Made by a program: the position numbers and the translations under genes. From assembly GCA_947176235.1 (NCBI GenBank), contig CAMWPM010000007.1:1-64000 (forward strand): a DNA stretch of 64,000 nt, in the 5' to 3' direction. Below the pieces are notes generated by a model that was given only the letters and a program-made list of their open reading frames with translations, had not been told where the DNA came from and did not search any database. This stretch comes from an uncultured Bacteroidales bacterium (GTDB taxonomy: Bacteria; Bacteroidota; Bacteroidia; Bacteroidales; Muribaculaceae). Every line of letters begins with the position of its first letter. The stretch's first letter is position 1. Positions 38,683 through 47,673 of this stretch are shown in pieces.

Positions 38683-41511
38683 ATGAAATCCGGTATTTCT
38701 CAGTTTATCTCCGAAGCCAGGCGAATAGCCGGTTCTAAGCGAGTCTACACCGACATGCTCCGTCGTATTGCATGGGGCACTGATGCCGGTTTCTATAAAC
38801 TCGTCCCGCAGCTCGTGGTGCGTGCGGCAAATGAGGAGGAGGTCTCAAAACTCCTCGCTCTCGCTTCCCGCCTTTCTGTCCCCGTCACATTTCGTGCTGC
38901 CGGCACAAGTCTTTCAGGGCAGGCGATCACGGATTCGGTGCTCATAGTTGCAGGAAAGTATTGGGAAGACTGGCACCTGAGTGATGATCATAAGTCTGTC
39001 ACGCTCCAGCCGGGACTCACCGGCGGACGTGTGAGCGAACTTCTGCGTCCCTATGGGCTGACGTTTACGCCCGACCCAGCGTCGAAAAACTCCGCGATGG
39101 TCGGAGGAATTGTAGCAAATAACGCATCCGGCATGAACTGTGGTACGCGTTTCAACAGCGACCACATGCTCCGCTCAGCCCGCATCGTCCTCGCCGACGG
39201 CACAATCCTCGACACTGCCGACGAACGCTCCCGCGCCGATTTCCGCGCCTCCCATCCGGAAGTGATTGCAGCCATCGAGAAGCTGCGTGACGATGTCCGC
39301 TCCAATAAAGATCTCGTCAGCAGAATCCGCTACAAGTATTCAATCAAGAACGTCACCGGACTGAATATCCTCCCCCTCGTCGAGCACGATGACCCCATTG
39401 ACATCATTGCTCACTCGATGGTCGGATCCGAAGGCACCCTCGGATTCCTTTCATCCGTCACTATGGCAACCGGTCACCTTTATCCCTTTGCTGCATCAGC
39501 GATGGTCTATTTCAAGGAAATCACCGAGGCTTGTCGTGCCGTCCAGACTATTAAAAAGTCTCCCGTTTTCTCATGTGAGCTTCTTGACCGCCAGTCGCTC
39601 CGTTCGGTCAACGACACTACAGGAGAAGATCTGACGGCACTTCTCATCGAGACTAAAGCTGATACAGAAGAGGAGCTGAATTCCAATATTTCTGAAATCT
39701 CATCCCTGCTCTCTGGGTTCGACACGTTTTCGGAGGCGGTGTTTACAACAGATCCTGCCGTCTATGGCGAGTACTGGAAGAAACGTTCGGGTATTTTCCC
39801 CACGGTAGGTGCCATGCGTCCTGCCGGTACGACTGTACTAATCGAGGACATCGCATTCCATATCGACGATCTTCCGCAGGCAACTGCCGACATGCAGCAG
39901 CTCCTCGTGGATCACGGGTATGCCGATGCCTGCATCTACGGACATGTGCTTGAAGGTAACTATCACTTCATTATTTCGCAGTCGTTTGATTCCGAGGCAG
40001 AGGTTGATCGCTACCGCAGCCTCATGATTGACATCGAGCGACTCGTTGTAGAGCGTTACGACGGATCTCTAAAGGCTGAACATGGTACAGGTCGCAACAT
40101 GGCTCCTTTCGTCAGGAAAGAATGGGGGGACGAGGCATGGGAAGCCATGCGTCGTCTCAAGTACATTCTTGATCCCAAGGGGCTGCTTAATCCCGGAGTC
40201 ATTTTCAACGATGATCCTGAGTGCTTCATTAAGCGCCTTAAGGAGTTGCCCGAGTGCAATCCCATCGTCGACAAATGTATCGAATGTGGATTCTGCGAGA
40301 TTAACTGCGTATCGTGCGGTCTCGGTCTTTCCGCTCGTCAGCGCATTGTCCTCCAACGCCACATTGCTTCTTTGCGCCGCAAGTGCCCGGAATCATCTCT
40401 CGCTCATCAGCTGGTACGTGAGTTCCGTTATCTCGGTAACGAACTTTGTGCAGGCGACGGACTTTGCAGCACATCATGCCCGATGAAGATCAACACCGGC
40501 GAACTGATTCATTGCCTTCGTCAGCAGGAGCATCCCGAGGGATCCACCGCGTGGAAAGTAGGTAAATTTGCAGCCGATCATCTCCGCCGTGTTGAGGATT
40601 GTCTGCGCCCTGTCCTCGGTATAACCACCGGAATCAAGGAAATCATCGGTCCAAAGGCTGTCGATGCCGTTGGCAAAGGTCTTCATAAGGTCGGACTTCC
40701 TCTCTGGACTGCTTCCCTCCCGGCTCCCTACTATCATCATGACATCCCGCAGCCGGGTGAGCTACCTCGCAAGGTTGTGTATTTCCCCAGTTGTATCAAC
40801 CGTACGATGGGAAAGGACGTGAACCATACCACACGTGGTGAGTGGCCTCTTGTCGATACGTTTGTGAAGCTGTGCAATCGTGCAGGTTACGACGTGATTT
40901 TCCCCGAGGGAATGAAAAATCTTTGTTGCGGCATGATCTGGGAGAGCAAGGGAATGCCAGACATAGCCGATGGCAAGACCGCCGAATTGGAAGCGGCTCT
41001 TCTGAAGGCAAGCGAAGGAGGGAAATATCCTGTGGTATGTGATCAGAGCCCCTGTCTCCATCGTATGCGCGAGCACATCAAGTCAATGCCACTGATGGAA
41101 GCGGCGGAGTTTGTCCACGACTGTCTTGCCCCGCACCTGGTTTTTGAAAAGAAAGCGGAGCCGGTAGCTCTTCACCTCACGTGCTCCTCGCGCCTGATGG
41201 GAATTACTCCGAAGATTATTGATCTTGCCGAAATGTGTGCTGAAAGGGTAGTGGTGCCTGCGGAGGTGGGATGTTGCGGATTTGCGGGTGACAAAGGTTT
41301 CATTCGTCCCGAACTCAATCGCTATGCTCTCCGCAAGCTCCGCCCCGTCATTGAGGCTGAGGGTATGAAGGAAGGATATTCCAACAGCCGTACTTGCGAG
41401 ATTGGCTTGACAACCAATTCCGGCATACCCTATAAGTCGATTGTTTATCTGGTAGAGAGCGTCACACGCTCAACTCCACCTGTGGACAGCCGATCTGCTA
41501 TCGAGAAATAA
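38683..41511 (+). CDS. FAD-linked oxidase fused to Fe-S/CCG domains (GlcD-GlcF or D-lactate/D-2-hydroxyacid dehydrogenase type)
   Basis: FAD_binding_4 (VTFRAAGTSLSGQAITDSV, NNASGMNCGT), KAEHGTGRNMAPF, 4Fe-4S motifs (CIECGFCEINCVSCG; CAGDGLCSTSCPMKINTGEL), CCG motifs (LCCGMIWESKG; GCCGFAGDKGF). Confidence 0.88.
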   Translation: MKSGISQFISEARRIAGSKRVYTDMLRRIAWGTDAGFYKLVPQLVVRAANEEEVSKLLALASRLSVPVTFRAAGTSLSGQAITDSVLIVAGKYWEDWHLSDDHKSVTLQPGLTGGRVSELLRPYGLTFTPDPASKNSAMVGGIVANNASGMNCGTRFNSDHMLRSARIVLADGTILDTADERSRADFRASHPEVIAAIEKLRDDVRSNKDLVSRIRYKYSIKNVTGLNILPLVEHDDPIDIIAHSMVGSEGTLGFLSSVTMATGHLYPFAASAMVYFKEITEACRAVQTIKKSPVFSCELLDRQSLRSVNDTTGEDLTALLIETKADTEEELNSNISEISSLLSGFDTFSEAVFTTDPAVYGEYWKKRSGIFPTVGAMRPAGTTVLIEDIAFHIDDLPQATADMQQLLVDHGYADACIYGHVLEGNYHFIISQSFDSEAEVDRYRSLMIDIERLVVERYDGSLKAEHGTGRNMAPFVRKEWGDEAWEAMRRLKYILDPKGLLNPGVIFNDDPECFIKRLKELPECNPIVDKCIECGFCEINCVSCGLGLSARQRIVLQRHIASLRRKCPESSLAHQLVREFRYLGNELCAGDGLCSTSCPMKINTGELIHCLRQQEHPEGSTAWKVGKFAADHLRRVEDCLRPVLGITTGIKEIIGPKAVDAVGKGLHKVGLPLWTASLPAPYYHHDIPQPGELPRKVVYFPSCINRTMGKDVNHTTRGEWPLVDTFVKLCNRAGYDVIFPEGMKNLCCGMIWESKGMPDIADGKTAELEAALLKASEGGKYPVVCDQSPCLHRMREHIKSMPLMEAAEFVHDCLAPHLVFEKKAEPVALHLTCSSRLMGITPKIIDLAEMCAERVVVPAEVGCCGFAGDKGFIRPELNRYALRKLRPVIEAEGMKEGYSNSRTCEIGLTTNSGIPYKSIVYLVESVTRSTPPVDSRSAIEK

Positions 41512-41541
41512 ACCAACAACATAGTGAATCAAATCAAAACA

Positions 41542-42711
41542 ATGGAAAAGAAACCGAATCGTCTGCTTTCTCTCGACATCATGCGTGGCATAACTATTGC
41601 CGGCATGATTCTGGTAAACAACGCCGGTTCGTGGGGACACATCTACAAGCCGCTCAGTCATGCAGAGTGGAACGGTCTCACTCCCACCGACCTTGTTTTT
41701 CCCTTCTTTATGTTCATAATGGGTGTTTCCACCTATCTCTCGCTCCGCCGATGGGATTTCAAGCCATGTCGCGAAGCGATTATCAAGATTGTGCGTCGTA
41801 CTGTCGTGATATTCGCTATTGGTCTATTTGTAGCATGGTTCGCTCTCTGGCTTCGAGGAATCCGCAATGGCGACGCAGTGCTCGACGCCGCATGCAATTT
41901 CTCAGAGATCCGTATCCTCGGCGTCTTCCCCCGCCTCGCCATCTGCTACGGTGTGGGAGCTCTCATCGCCATTTTCGTAAGACATCGCCGACTTCCCTGG
42001 GTAATATTCGGGATGCTTGTGGTTTACGCAATAATTCTGTTGACGGGCAACGGTTACAGCTATTCGACTGACAATATTATCTCTATAGTCGATCATGCCG
42101 TGCTCGGTCCGTCACACATGTACACCTCTCACTATGATGGTGAATCGTTCAAGTTTGATCCCGAAGGTCTGCTCAGCACACTTCCCTCCATCGCCCACAT
42201 GCTCATCGGCTTGTGGTGCGGGATGAAGATGATGCAGACCCGCGACAACTACCGTCGCGCGCTTCAGTTCCTGCTTGTGGGTGGTGTACTGACGATGGCT
42301 GGATTCCTCTTCTCCTATGGTATGCCGATCAACAAGAAGATCTGGTCGCCTACTTTCGTTCTTACAACATGCGGTCTTGCCGCCACACTTCTCGGACTTC
42401 TCATCTGGATTATCGACATCAAGGGCTACCGGCGCTGGACTCCCTTCTTCCATGCCTTCGGAGTCAACGCGCTCGCCACTTATCTCTTCGCCACTATCCT
42501 GAGCATTATCATCGGTTTCATCCGCGTTCCTTACAGTGCTACCGAAAGCGGGGTGATTACGCTTAAGGGGTGGATAGTCAAGGCGGTTATGGAACCGGTG
42601 GCAGGAGGTGATCTCACTCTTGCATCGTGCCTCTTCGCTATCTTCTTCGTGCTTGTCAACTGGATTTTTGCTTATATACTTTACACTAAGAAAATTTATA
42701 TAAAGATATGA
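41542..42711 (+). CDS. DUF5009/HGSNAT-like multipass membrane protein, MurT-like candidate MurNAc transporter
   Basis: RLLSLDIMRGITIAGMILVNNAGSWGHIYKPLSHAEWNGLTPTDLVFPFFMFIMGVS; directly upstream of murK-like and murQ genes. Confidence 0.8.
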   Translation: MEKKPNRLLSLDIMRGITIAGMILVNNAGSWGHIYKPLSHAEWNGLTPTDLVFPFFMFIMGVSTYLSLRRWDFKPCREAIIKIVRRTVVIFAIGLFVAWFALWLRGIRNGDAVLDAACNFSEIRILGVFPRLAICYGVGALIAIFVRHRRLPWVIFGMLVVYAIILLTGNGYSYSTDNIISIVDHAVLGPSHMYTSHYDGESFKFDPEGLLSTLPSIAHMLIGLWCGMKMMQTRDNYRRALQFLLVGGVLTMAGFLFSYGMPINKKIWSPTFVLTTCGLAATLLGLLIWIIDIKGYRRWTPFFHAFGVNALATYLFATILSIIIGFIRVPYSATESGVITLKGWIVKAVMEPVAGGDLTLASCLFAIFFVLVNWIFAYILYTKKIYIKI

Positions 42712-43556
42712 TACTTATTGCTGATTGTGGAAGCACCAAAATTGAATGGTGCCTGATTGACGGTCTTACTCAGGTGGTGCGCTTCAACACCGCCGGAATG
42801 AACGCTCTTCTCGTCACAGGAGAAGAAATCACCGCCCGTCTTGTTGATGAAGTGACTCCACGTGTCACCGAGTGTGGCAAAGTCGATATGGTTTACTTTT
42901 ACGGTGCGGGATGTGTCGATCGTACCGTCTGCGAGACAGTGGAACGCGCTATTGAACGCGCCATTCCAGGATGTCGTGCCGAAGTGGCAAGTGATCTTCT
43001 CGGAGCCGCGCGCGCACTCTGCGGCAATAAGCCTGGTATAGCCTGCATTCTGGGCACAGGCTCCAATTCCTGTCTCTACGATGGCGAAAAGATCGTCGAC
43101 AACGTGTCACCGCTCGGTTATATACTTGGCGACGAGGGTAGCGGTGCCGTGCTTGGGCGCCAGCTTGTGGGTGACGTGTTGAAACGCCAGCTTCCCGCCG
43201 ATCTTTGTCAGGAATTCCTCACCCGCTACGAACTCGACACCGTGAGCATAATCAAGCGTGTCTATCGGGAGCCGGCTCCCAACCGTTTCCTCGCATCGGT
43301 CACTCCCTTCCTTCTGGAGCATATTGAGGAGCCTGCCATCCATCGTCTGGTGCTCAACGCGTTTAAGTCGTTCTTCGTCCGCAACATCGCCAACTATCCT
43401 GACTACCGTAACAAGCTCATCAACGTCACCGGTTCCATAGGCTACTTTTACCGCGACGTGCTAAAGGAGGCTGCCGACGCTATGGACTGCACCCTCGGCA
43501 CTGTCCTCCCCACTCCCATGGAAGGTATGATAGCTTTCCATGCCTCACATCGTTAA
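42708..43556 (+). CDS. BadF/BadG-type amino-sugar kinase (MurK-like)
   Basis: MILIADCGSTKIEWCLIDG, GIACILGTGSNSCLYDG, LGYILGDEGSGAVLGRQLV; ATGA overlap with the upstream gene. Confidence 0.85.
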   Translation: MILIADCGSTKIEWCLIDGLTQVVRFNTAGMNALLVTGEEITARLVDEVTPRVTECGKVDMVYFYGAGCVDRTVCETVERAIERAIPGCRAEVASDLLGAARALCGNKPGIACILGTGSNSCLYDGEKIVDNVSPLGYILGDEGSGAVLGRQLVGDVLKRQLPADLCQEFLTRYELDTVSIIKRVYREPAPNRFLASVTPFLLEHIEEPAIHRLVLNAFKSFFVRNIANYPDYRNKLINVTGSIGYFYRDVLKEAADAMDCTLGTVLPTPMEGMIAFHASHR

Positions 43557-43571
43557 CGAATACTTTCAGAT

Positions 43572-44435
43572 ATGGCATTTGAAAAAATCACCGAACGCTC
43601 CTCTCTCTATGATAACCTTGAAAAGAAGAGCGTTGGAGAAATTGTCCGCGACATCAACAACGAAGACAAAAAAGTGGCTCTCGCAGTAGAGCGTGCGCTC
43701 CCGCAGGTAGAAAAACTCGTCACAGAGATCGTAAAGCGCATGAAGCGCGGTGGCAGAATCATTTACATGGGAGCCGGCACTTCCGGGCGTCTGGGTGTGC
43801 TCGATGCTTCCGAGATTCCCCCCACATTCGGCATGGATCCTTCGTGGGTTATCGGTATTATAGCAGGTGGCGACACGGCTCTTCGCAATCCTGTGGAGAA
43901 CGCTGAGGATGACACGGAGCAGGGATGGCGTGACCTTGAGGCTATCGGCATCAACGACCGAGACACCGTTATCGGTATCGCAGCCTCCGGCACAACACCC
44001 TATGTGATCGGCGCGCTTAAAGCTTGCCGCGAGCATGGCATACTGACCGGTGCCATCACATCCAATCCCGACGCTCCCATATCTCAGGCTGCCGATATCG
44101 CGATCGAGATGATCGTAGGTCCGGAATATGTGACAGGCAGTTCACGCATGAAGTCAGGTACGGGACAGAAGATGATATGCAACATGATCACCACAGCCAC
44201 CATGATCAAAATGGGGCGCGTGAAAGGCAACCGAATGGTCAACATGCAGCTCTCCAACGCCAAACTCGTCGACCGTGGAACACGTATGGTTGATGACGAA
44301 CTTCATCTTGGCTATGATGAATCCCGCCGACTCCTTCTCATGTACGGCTCGGTCAAGAATGCTGTCGACGCCTATCTCCATCACGATGATCCCGATCATC
44401 AGATTCAGCATCTTGACGAAAATGAACAGATTTAA
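43572..44435 (+). CDS. murQ: N-acetylmuramic acid 6-phosphate etherase
   Basis: GGRIIYMGAGTSGRLGVLDASEIPPTFG, VIGIAASGTTPYVIGAL, EYVTGSSRMKSGTGQKMICNMITTATMIKMGRV. Confidence 0.95.
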   Translation: MAFEKITERSSLYDNLEKKSVGEIVRDINNEDKKVALAVERALPQVEKLVTEIVKRMKRGGRIIYMGAGTSGRLGVLDASEIPPTFGMDPSWVIGIIAGGDTALRNPVENAEDDTEQGWRDLEAIGINDRDTVIGIAASGTTPYVIGALKACREHGILTGAITSNPDAPISQAADIAIEMIVGPEYVTGSSRMKSGTGQKMICNMITTATMIKMGRVKGNRMVNMQLSNAKLVDRGTRMVDDELHLGYDESRRLLLMYGSVKNAVDAYLHHDDPDHQIQHLDENEQI

Positions 44436-45093
44436 GCTCCTTTCCATCTTCGCTGTCATGATGGCTTCGCTCTCATGCACCACACCCGACGCTCTCGCAC
44501 AGCGCACGGAGTTTTACGGTCAGCGCAAGTCGCTTTTCGAGATCTTGCCTGTCGACTCGTCGTCAATTGTCTTTCTCGGCAACTCTCTTACCAACGGCTG
44601 CGAGTGGCACGAACTATTTGGGAATCCGAATATCAAGAACCGCGGAATCAATGGCGATACGGTCGATGGAATAATCGAACGCCTTGACCCTGTTGTGGCA
44701 GGGAAACCGACGAAGATATTCCTGCTCAGTGGCGTCAACGATATCTCCCACGACCTCACCGCCGATTCCATAGTGACAATGCTTATGGATCTGGTTGATC
44801 GAATCCACGCTGCCACTCCCGCCACACGGCTCTATGTGGAATCATTGCTGCCGATCAACAATAGTTTTGGTCGCTACCGCTTGCTGAAGGATAAAGAGCC
44901 GGTGATAAAGGAGATCAATCGCCAGCTTGCAGCAAATGCAGCTGAGAAGGGATACACGTGGATTGACTGCACATCCACGTTTGCCGATGCCGATGGAAAT
45001 CTGGACGCATCACTAACCAATGACGGTCTGCATCTTCTCGGTCCTGCCTACCTTCGCTGGCGTGACCTCCTTGCTCCTTACGTTGCAGAATAA
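44422..45093 (+). CDS. Secreted SGNH/GDSL hydrolase
   Basis: Signal peptide from ATG 44422 (MNRFKLLSIFAVMMASLSCTTPDALAQ), VFLGNSLTNGCEW, GINGDTVDGI, LLSGVNDIS, NDGLHLLGPAY; starts inside murQ. Confidence 0.83.
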   Translation: MNRFKLLSIFAVMMASLSCTTPDALAQRTEFYGQRKSLFEILPVDSSSIVFLGNSLTNGCEWHELFGNPNIKNRGINGDTVDGIIERLDPVVAGKPTKIFLLSGVNDISHDLTADSIVTMLMDLVDRIHAATPATRLYVESLLPINNSFGRYRLLKDKEPVIKEINRQLAANAAEKGYTWIDCTSTFADADGNLDASLTNDGLHLLGPAYLRWRDLLAPYVAE

Positions 45094-45110
45094 TACCTGG
45101 CTACTATAAT

Positions 45111-45163
45111 GCTCCCCCCTAACCGGAAAGAAGCTTTCCGGTTAGGGGGAGCAGTCTTTTTCA
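45111..45163 (+). terminator. Strong rho-independent terminator closing the salvage cluster
   Basis: GCTCCCCCCTAACCGGAAAG-AAG-CTTTCCGGTTAGGGGGAGC near-perfect ~19-bp stem, then AGTCTTTTTC. Confidence 0.85.
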
Positions 45164-45210
45164 TGCACTATTCAGCGGACGATCTCTTTTTTTCGCCGAT
45201 GAGTAATCAA

Positions 45211-45239
45211 TTTGGGGGTAGCAGATGTTAATAGTTTTG
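45211..45239 (+). promoter_or_regulatory. Putative promoter for the patatin gene
   Basis: TTTG-N17-TAGTTTTG about 60 bp upstream of the start; spacer slightly short. Confidence 0.45.
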
Positions 45240-45297
45240 TAGGACATAAGTTTTACACACGTTTTATTGTCTTCCTCACGTTACTATTGTCTTTTTT

Positions 45298-47670
45298 ATG
45301 AGAATCAAGTTGAGCGCTTTGGCGATTTCGATCCTATTGACCTTTCCCGTCGTCAATCTGTCAGCCCGCGACATTAAGTCCGCGGATATTATCTCGCAGC
45401 CGGTCAACGCAGTTGAGGCCGACACCACCGATATTACTCCCGTGTCGGTCGGTCTGGTGCTGAGTGGGGGCGGTGCGAAGGGTATTGCACATATAGGTGT
45501 GATCCAGGCGCTTGAGGACAATAATATCCCCATTGACTATATCACGGGCACGTCAATGGGTTCGATTGTGGGCGGACTTTATGCAGCCGGTTACACTCCC
45601 CAGGAGATGCTCGACCTCATTCTGTCACCAGGATTCTCGTCTTGGTCGACCGGACAGATTGACAAATCCCTGACCTACTATTTTGCAAAGGGTGATCCAC
45701 GTCCTGCTATGCTCACCGTCCCTTTGGGTAAAAGCTCTCAGAATAAATCACTCCTTCCCTCAAGTCTGATCAATCCCTTGCCCATGAACTTCGCATTCAT
45801 GGAGCTTTTCTCTGCATATACGGCGCAATGTGGGGGAGACTTCGACAAATTGTTTGTCCCGTTCCGCTGTGTGACATCCAACGTCTATGCCAAGCATAAG
45901 ATTATCTGCCGAGGTGGAAGTCTGGGCGACGCGATTCGTGCATCGATGAGTTTCCCTGTGGTGTTCCAGCCTATTGAGATGGACGGTGTGCTGGTCTACG
46001 ACGGAGGTATTTACGACAATTTCCCGGTCGATGTGATGCGGGAGGATTTTTCACCCGGAATAATGATTGGTGTCGACGTGTCCAATCCCGATGGCAAACC
46101 GAAACAATACGATGTGCTCCAGCAACTTGAGGACATGATAATCCAGAACAACGATTATTCCCTCCCCCCGCGCCAAGGCATCAAAATCAAGATTGACCTG
46201 CAGGAATTTTCGCTCCTTGACTTCCCTAAAGCGAAGGAAATCTATCAGATAGGTTACAATCATGCTATGGAGATGATGGATTCCATCCGCTCGCGCGTCC
46301 CCTCCCGCATTCCCCCGGAAGCCAGAGCTTTGCGTCGTGCCGTGTTCAAGTCCGAGACTCCTTATGTCCACTTCGATAAAGTGACCGTCACCGGAGGAAC
46401 CCCTGCACAGAATGACTATCTCCAGTATCTCTTCACTGAAGCAAAGAGAGACACGTTCGGACTCTCGCATGCCAAACTTGCCTACTATCGCGCAATCTCT
46501 TCGGGTAAGCTCCGGAATCTTGAGCCGCAAGCCGTCTACAACGATTCCACCCACCTCTTTGATCTAAACCTGAAAGCATCTGTTAAAAGCAATCTTTCTG
46601 CCGGTTTCGGAGGATATATCACTTCGGCTGCCAATAGTATGATATTTCTGTCTGCTGATTATAATTCGCTGTCATTCAGAAGTATTGATGCTAACTTTAA
46701 CGGTTGGATAGGGCAGAACTATATGGCGGCGGCAGTGATCGGACGCGTTTTCCTCCCGACCCCCATCCCCTCCGCCATCTCTCTGGAGGGAGTAGTGTCA
46801 CGGCAACGCTTTCATGAGACGGAAAAACTCTTTTTCGAGGATAATTCCCCTGCTTTTATTACCAACTCCGAGATATTCGGGAGACTGAACTACGGATGGT
46901 CGCTCGGCCGTAACGGAATGATGCAGGTGGGAGCTGGTTATGGCTATCTCCGTGACCGCTTTGTATCCAACCGCATTTCCTCTGATCTTATTGTTGACGA
47001 ACGTGATCGACTCAATTACCGACTTGGCGCGGCTCGTCTCCGCATGGAATTCAACACACTCGACAACAATCAGTTCCCGTCGGCAGGCTATCGCTACAAA
47101 CTACTGCTTGCAGCCTATGCGGGCAACTATTCCTACCTGCCGGGGGGCTCTCCCGCCGAGCGTATCGATCATCATGGCTACCGATGGTTGCAGGCTGATA
47201 TCAGCGCACAGAAGTACTTCAATATCCATAAGCATTTCGCACTCGGAGCTGAAGTGACCGGAGTGATCTCCACACGCAAGCTTCTCCCCACCTACAACGC
47301 TTCTATCGTGTCAGCTCCCGGATTCAATCCCACCCCCTCCAGCTACAACTCCTTCAATTCGGCATTCCACGCCATGAGTTATGTGACTGCGGGACTTGTT
47401 CCCATAGTGAAAATAGCTGATAATCTGCAGGCAAGAGGCTCGTTCCACGTATTTCTCCCCGCACGCGCCATCCTCCAGACTCCCGGCACAACACGAGCCG
47501 AGAACGGACGTTGGTTCCGCAATCCCCATTTCTTCGGAGAGTTATCGGCAGTCTACAACTTCCCGTTCGCTTCCCTCACAGCCTACGTCAACTACACGGA
47601 CTCTCCATCCAACTGGAACGGAGGAATATCATTCGGACTCTTCTTCCTCGCGCCCCGTTTCACCCATTGA
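45298..47670 (+). CDS. Patatin-like phospholipase with C-terminal Omp85/BamA-type barrel
   Basis: GLVLSGGGAKGIAHIGVIQALEDNNIPIDYITGTSMGSIVGGLYAAG (oxyanion hole and GxSxG), DGGIYDNFPVD; POTRA-like segment and outer-membrane barrel ending in FFLAPRFTH. Confidence 0.9.
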   Translation: MRIKLSALAISILLTFPVVNLSARDIKSADIISQPVNAVEADTTDITPVSVGLVLSGGGAKGIAHIGVIQALEDNNIPIDYITGTSMGSIVGGLYAAGYTPQEMLDLILSPGFSSWSTGQIDKSLTYYFAKGDPRPAMLTVPLGKSSQNKSLLPSSLINPLPMNFAFMELFSAYTAQCGGDFDKLFVPFRCVTSNVYAKHKIICRGGSLGDAIRASMSFPVVFQPIEMDGVLVYDGGIYDNFPVDVMREDFSPGIMIGVDVSNPDGKPKQYDVLQQLEDMIIQNNDYSLPPRQGIKIKIDLQEFSLLDFPKAKEIYQIGYNHAMEMMDSIRSRVPSRIPPEARALRRAVFKSETPYVHFDKVTVTGGTPAQNDYLQYLFTEAKRDTFGLSHAKLAYYRAISSGKLRNLEPQAVYNDSTHLFDLNLKASVKSNLSAGFGGYITSAANSMIFLSADYNSLSFRSIDANFNGWIGQNYMAAAVIGRVFLPTPIPSAISLEGVVSRQRFHETEKLFFEDNSPAFITNSEIFGRLNYGWSLGRNGMMQVGAGYGYLRDRFVSNRISSDLIVDERDRLNYRLGAARLRMEFNTLDNNQFPSAGYRYKLLLAAYAGNYSYLPGGSPAERIDHHGYRWLQADISAQKYFNIHKHFALGAEVTGVISTRKLLPTYNASIVSAPGFNPTPSSYNSFNSAFHAMSYVTAGLVPIVKIADNLQARGSFHVFLPARAILQTPGTTRAENGRWFRNPHFFGELSAVYNFPFASLTAYVNYTDSPSNWNGGISFGLFFLAPRFTH

Positions 47671-47673
47671 TCG

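Noticed and set aside
44275-44421. N-terminal extension of the SGNH hydrolase ORF
   Set aside because: Overlaps murQ in another frame; a clear signal peptide begins at ATG 44422.
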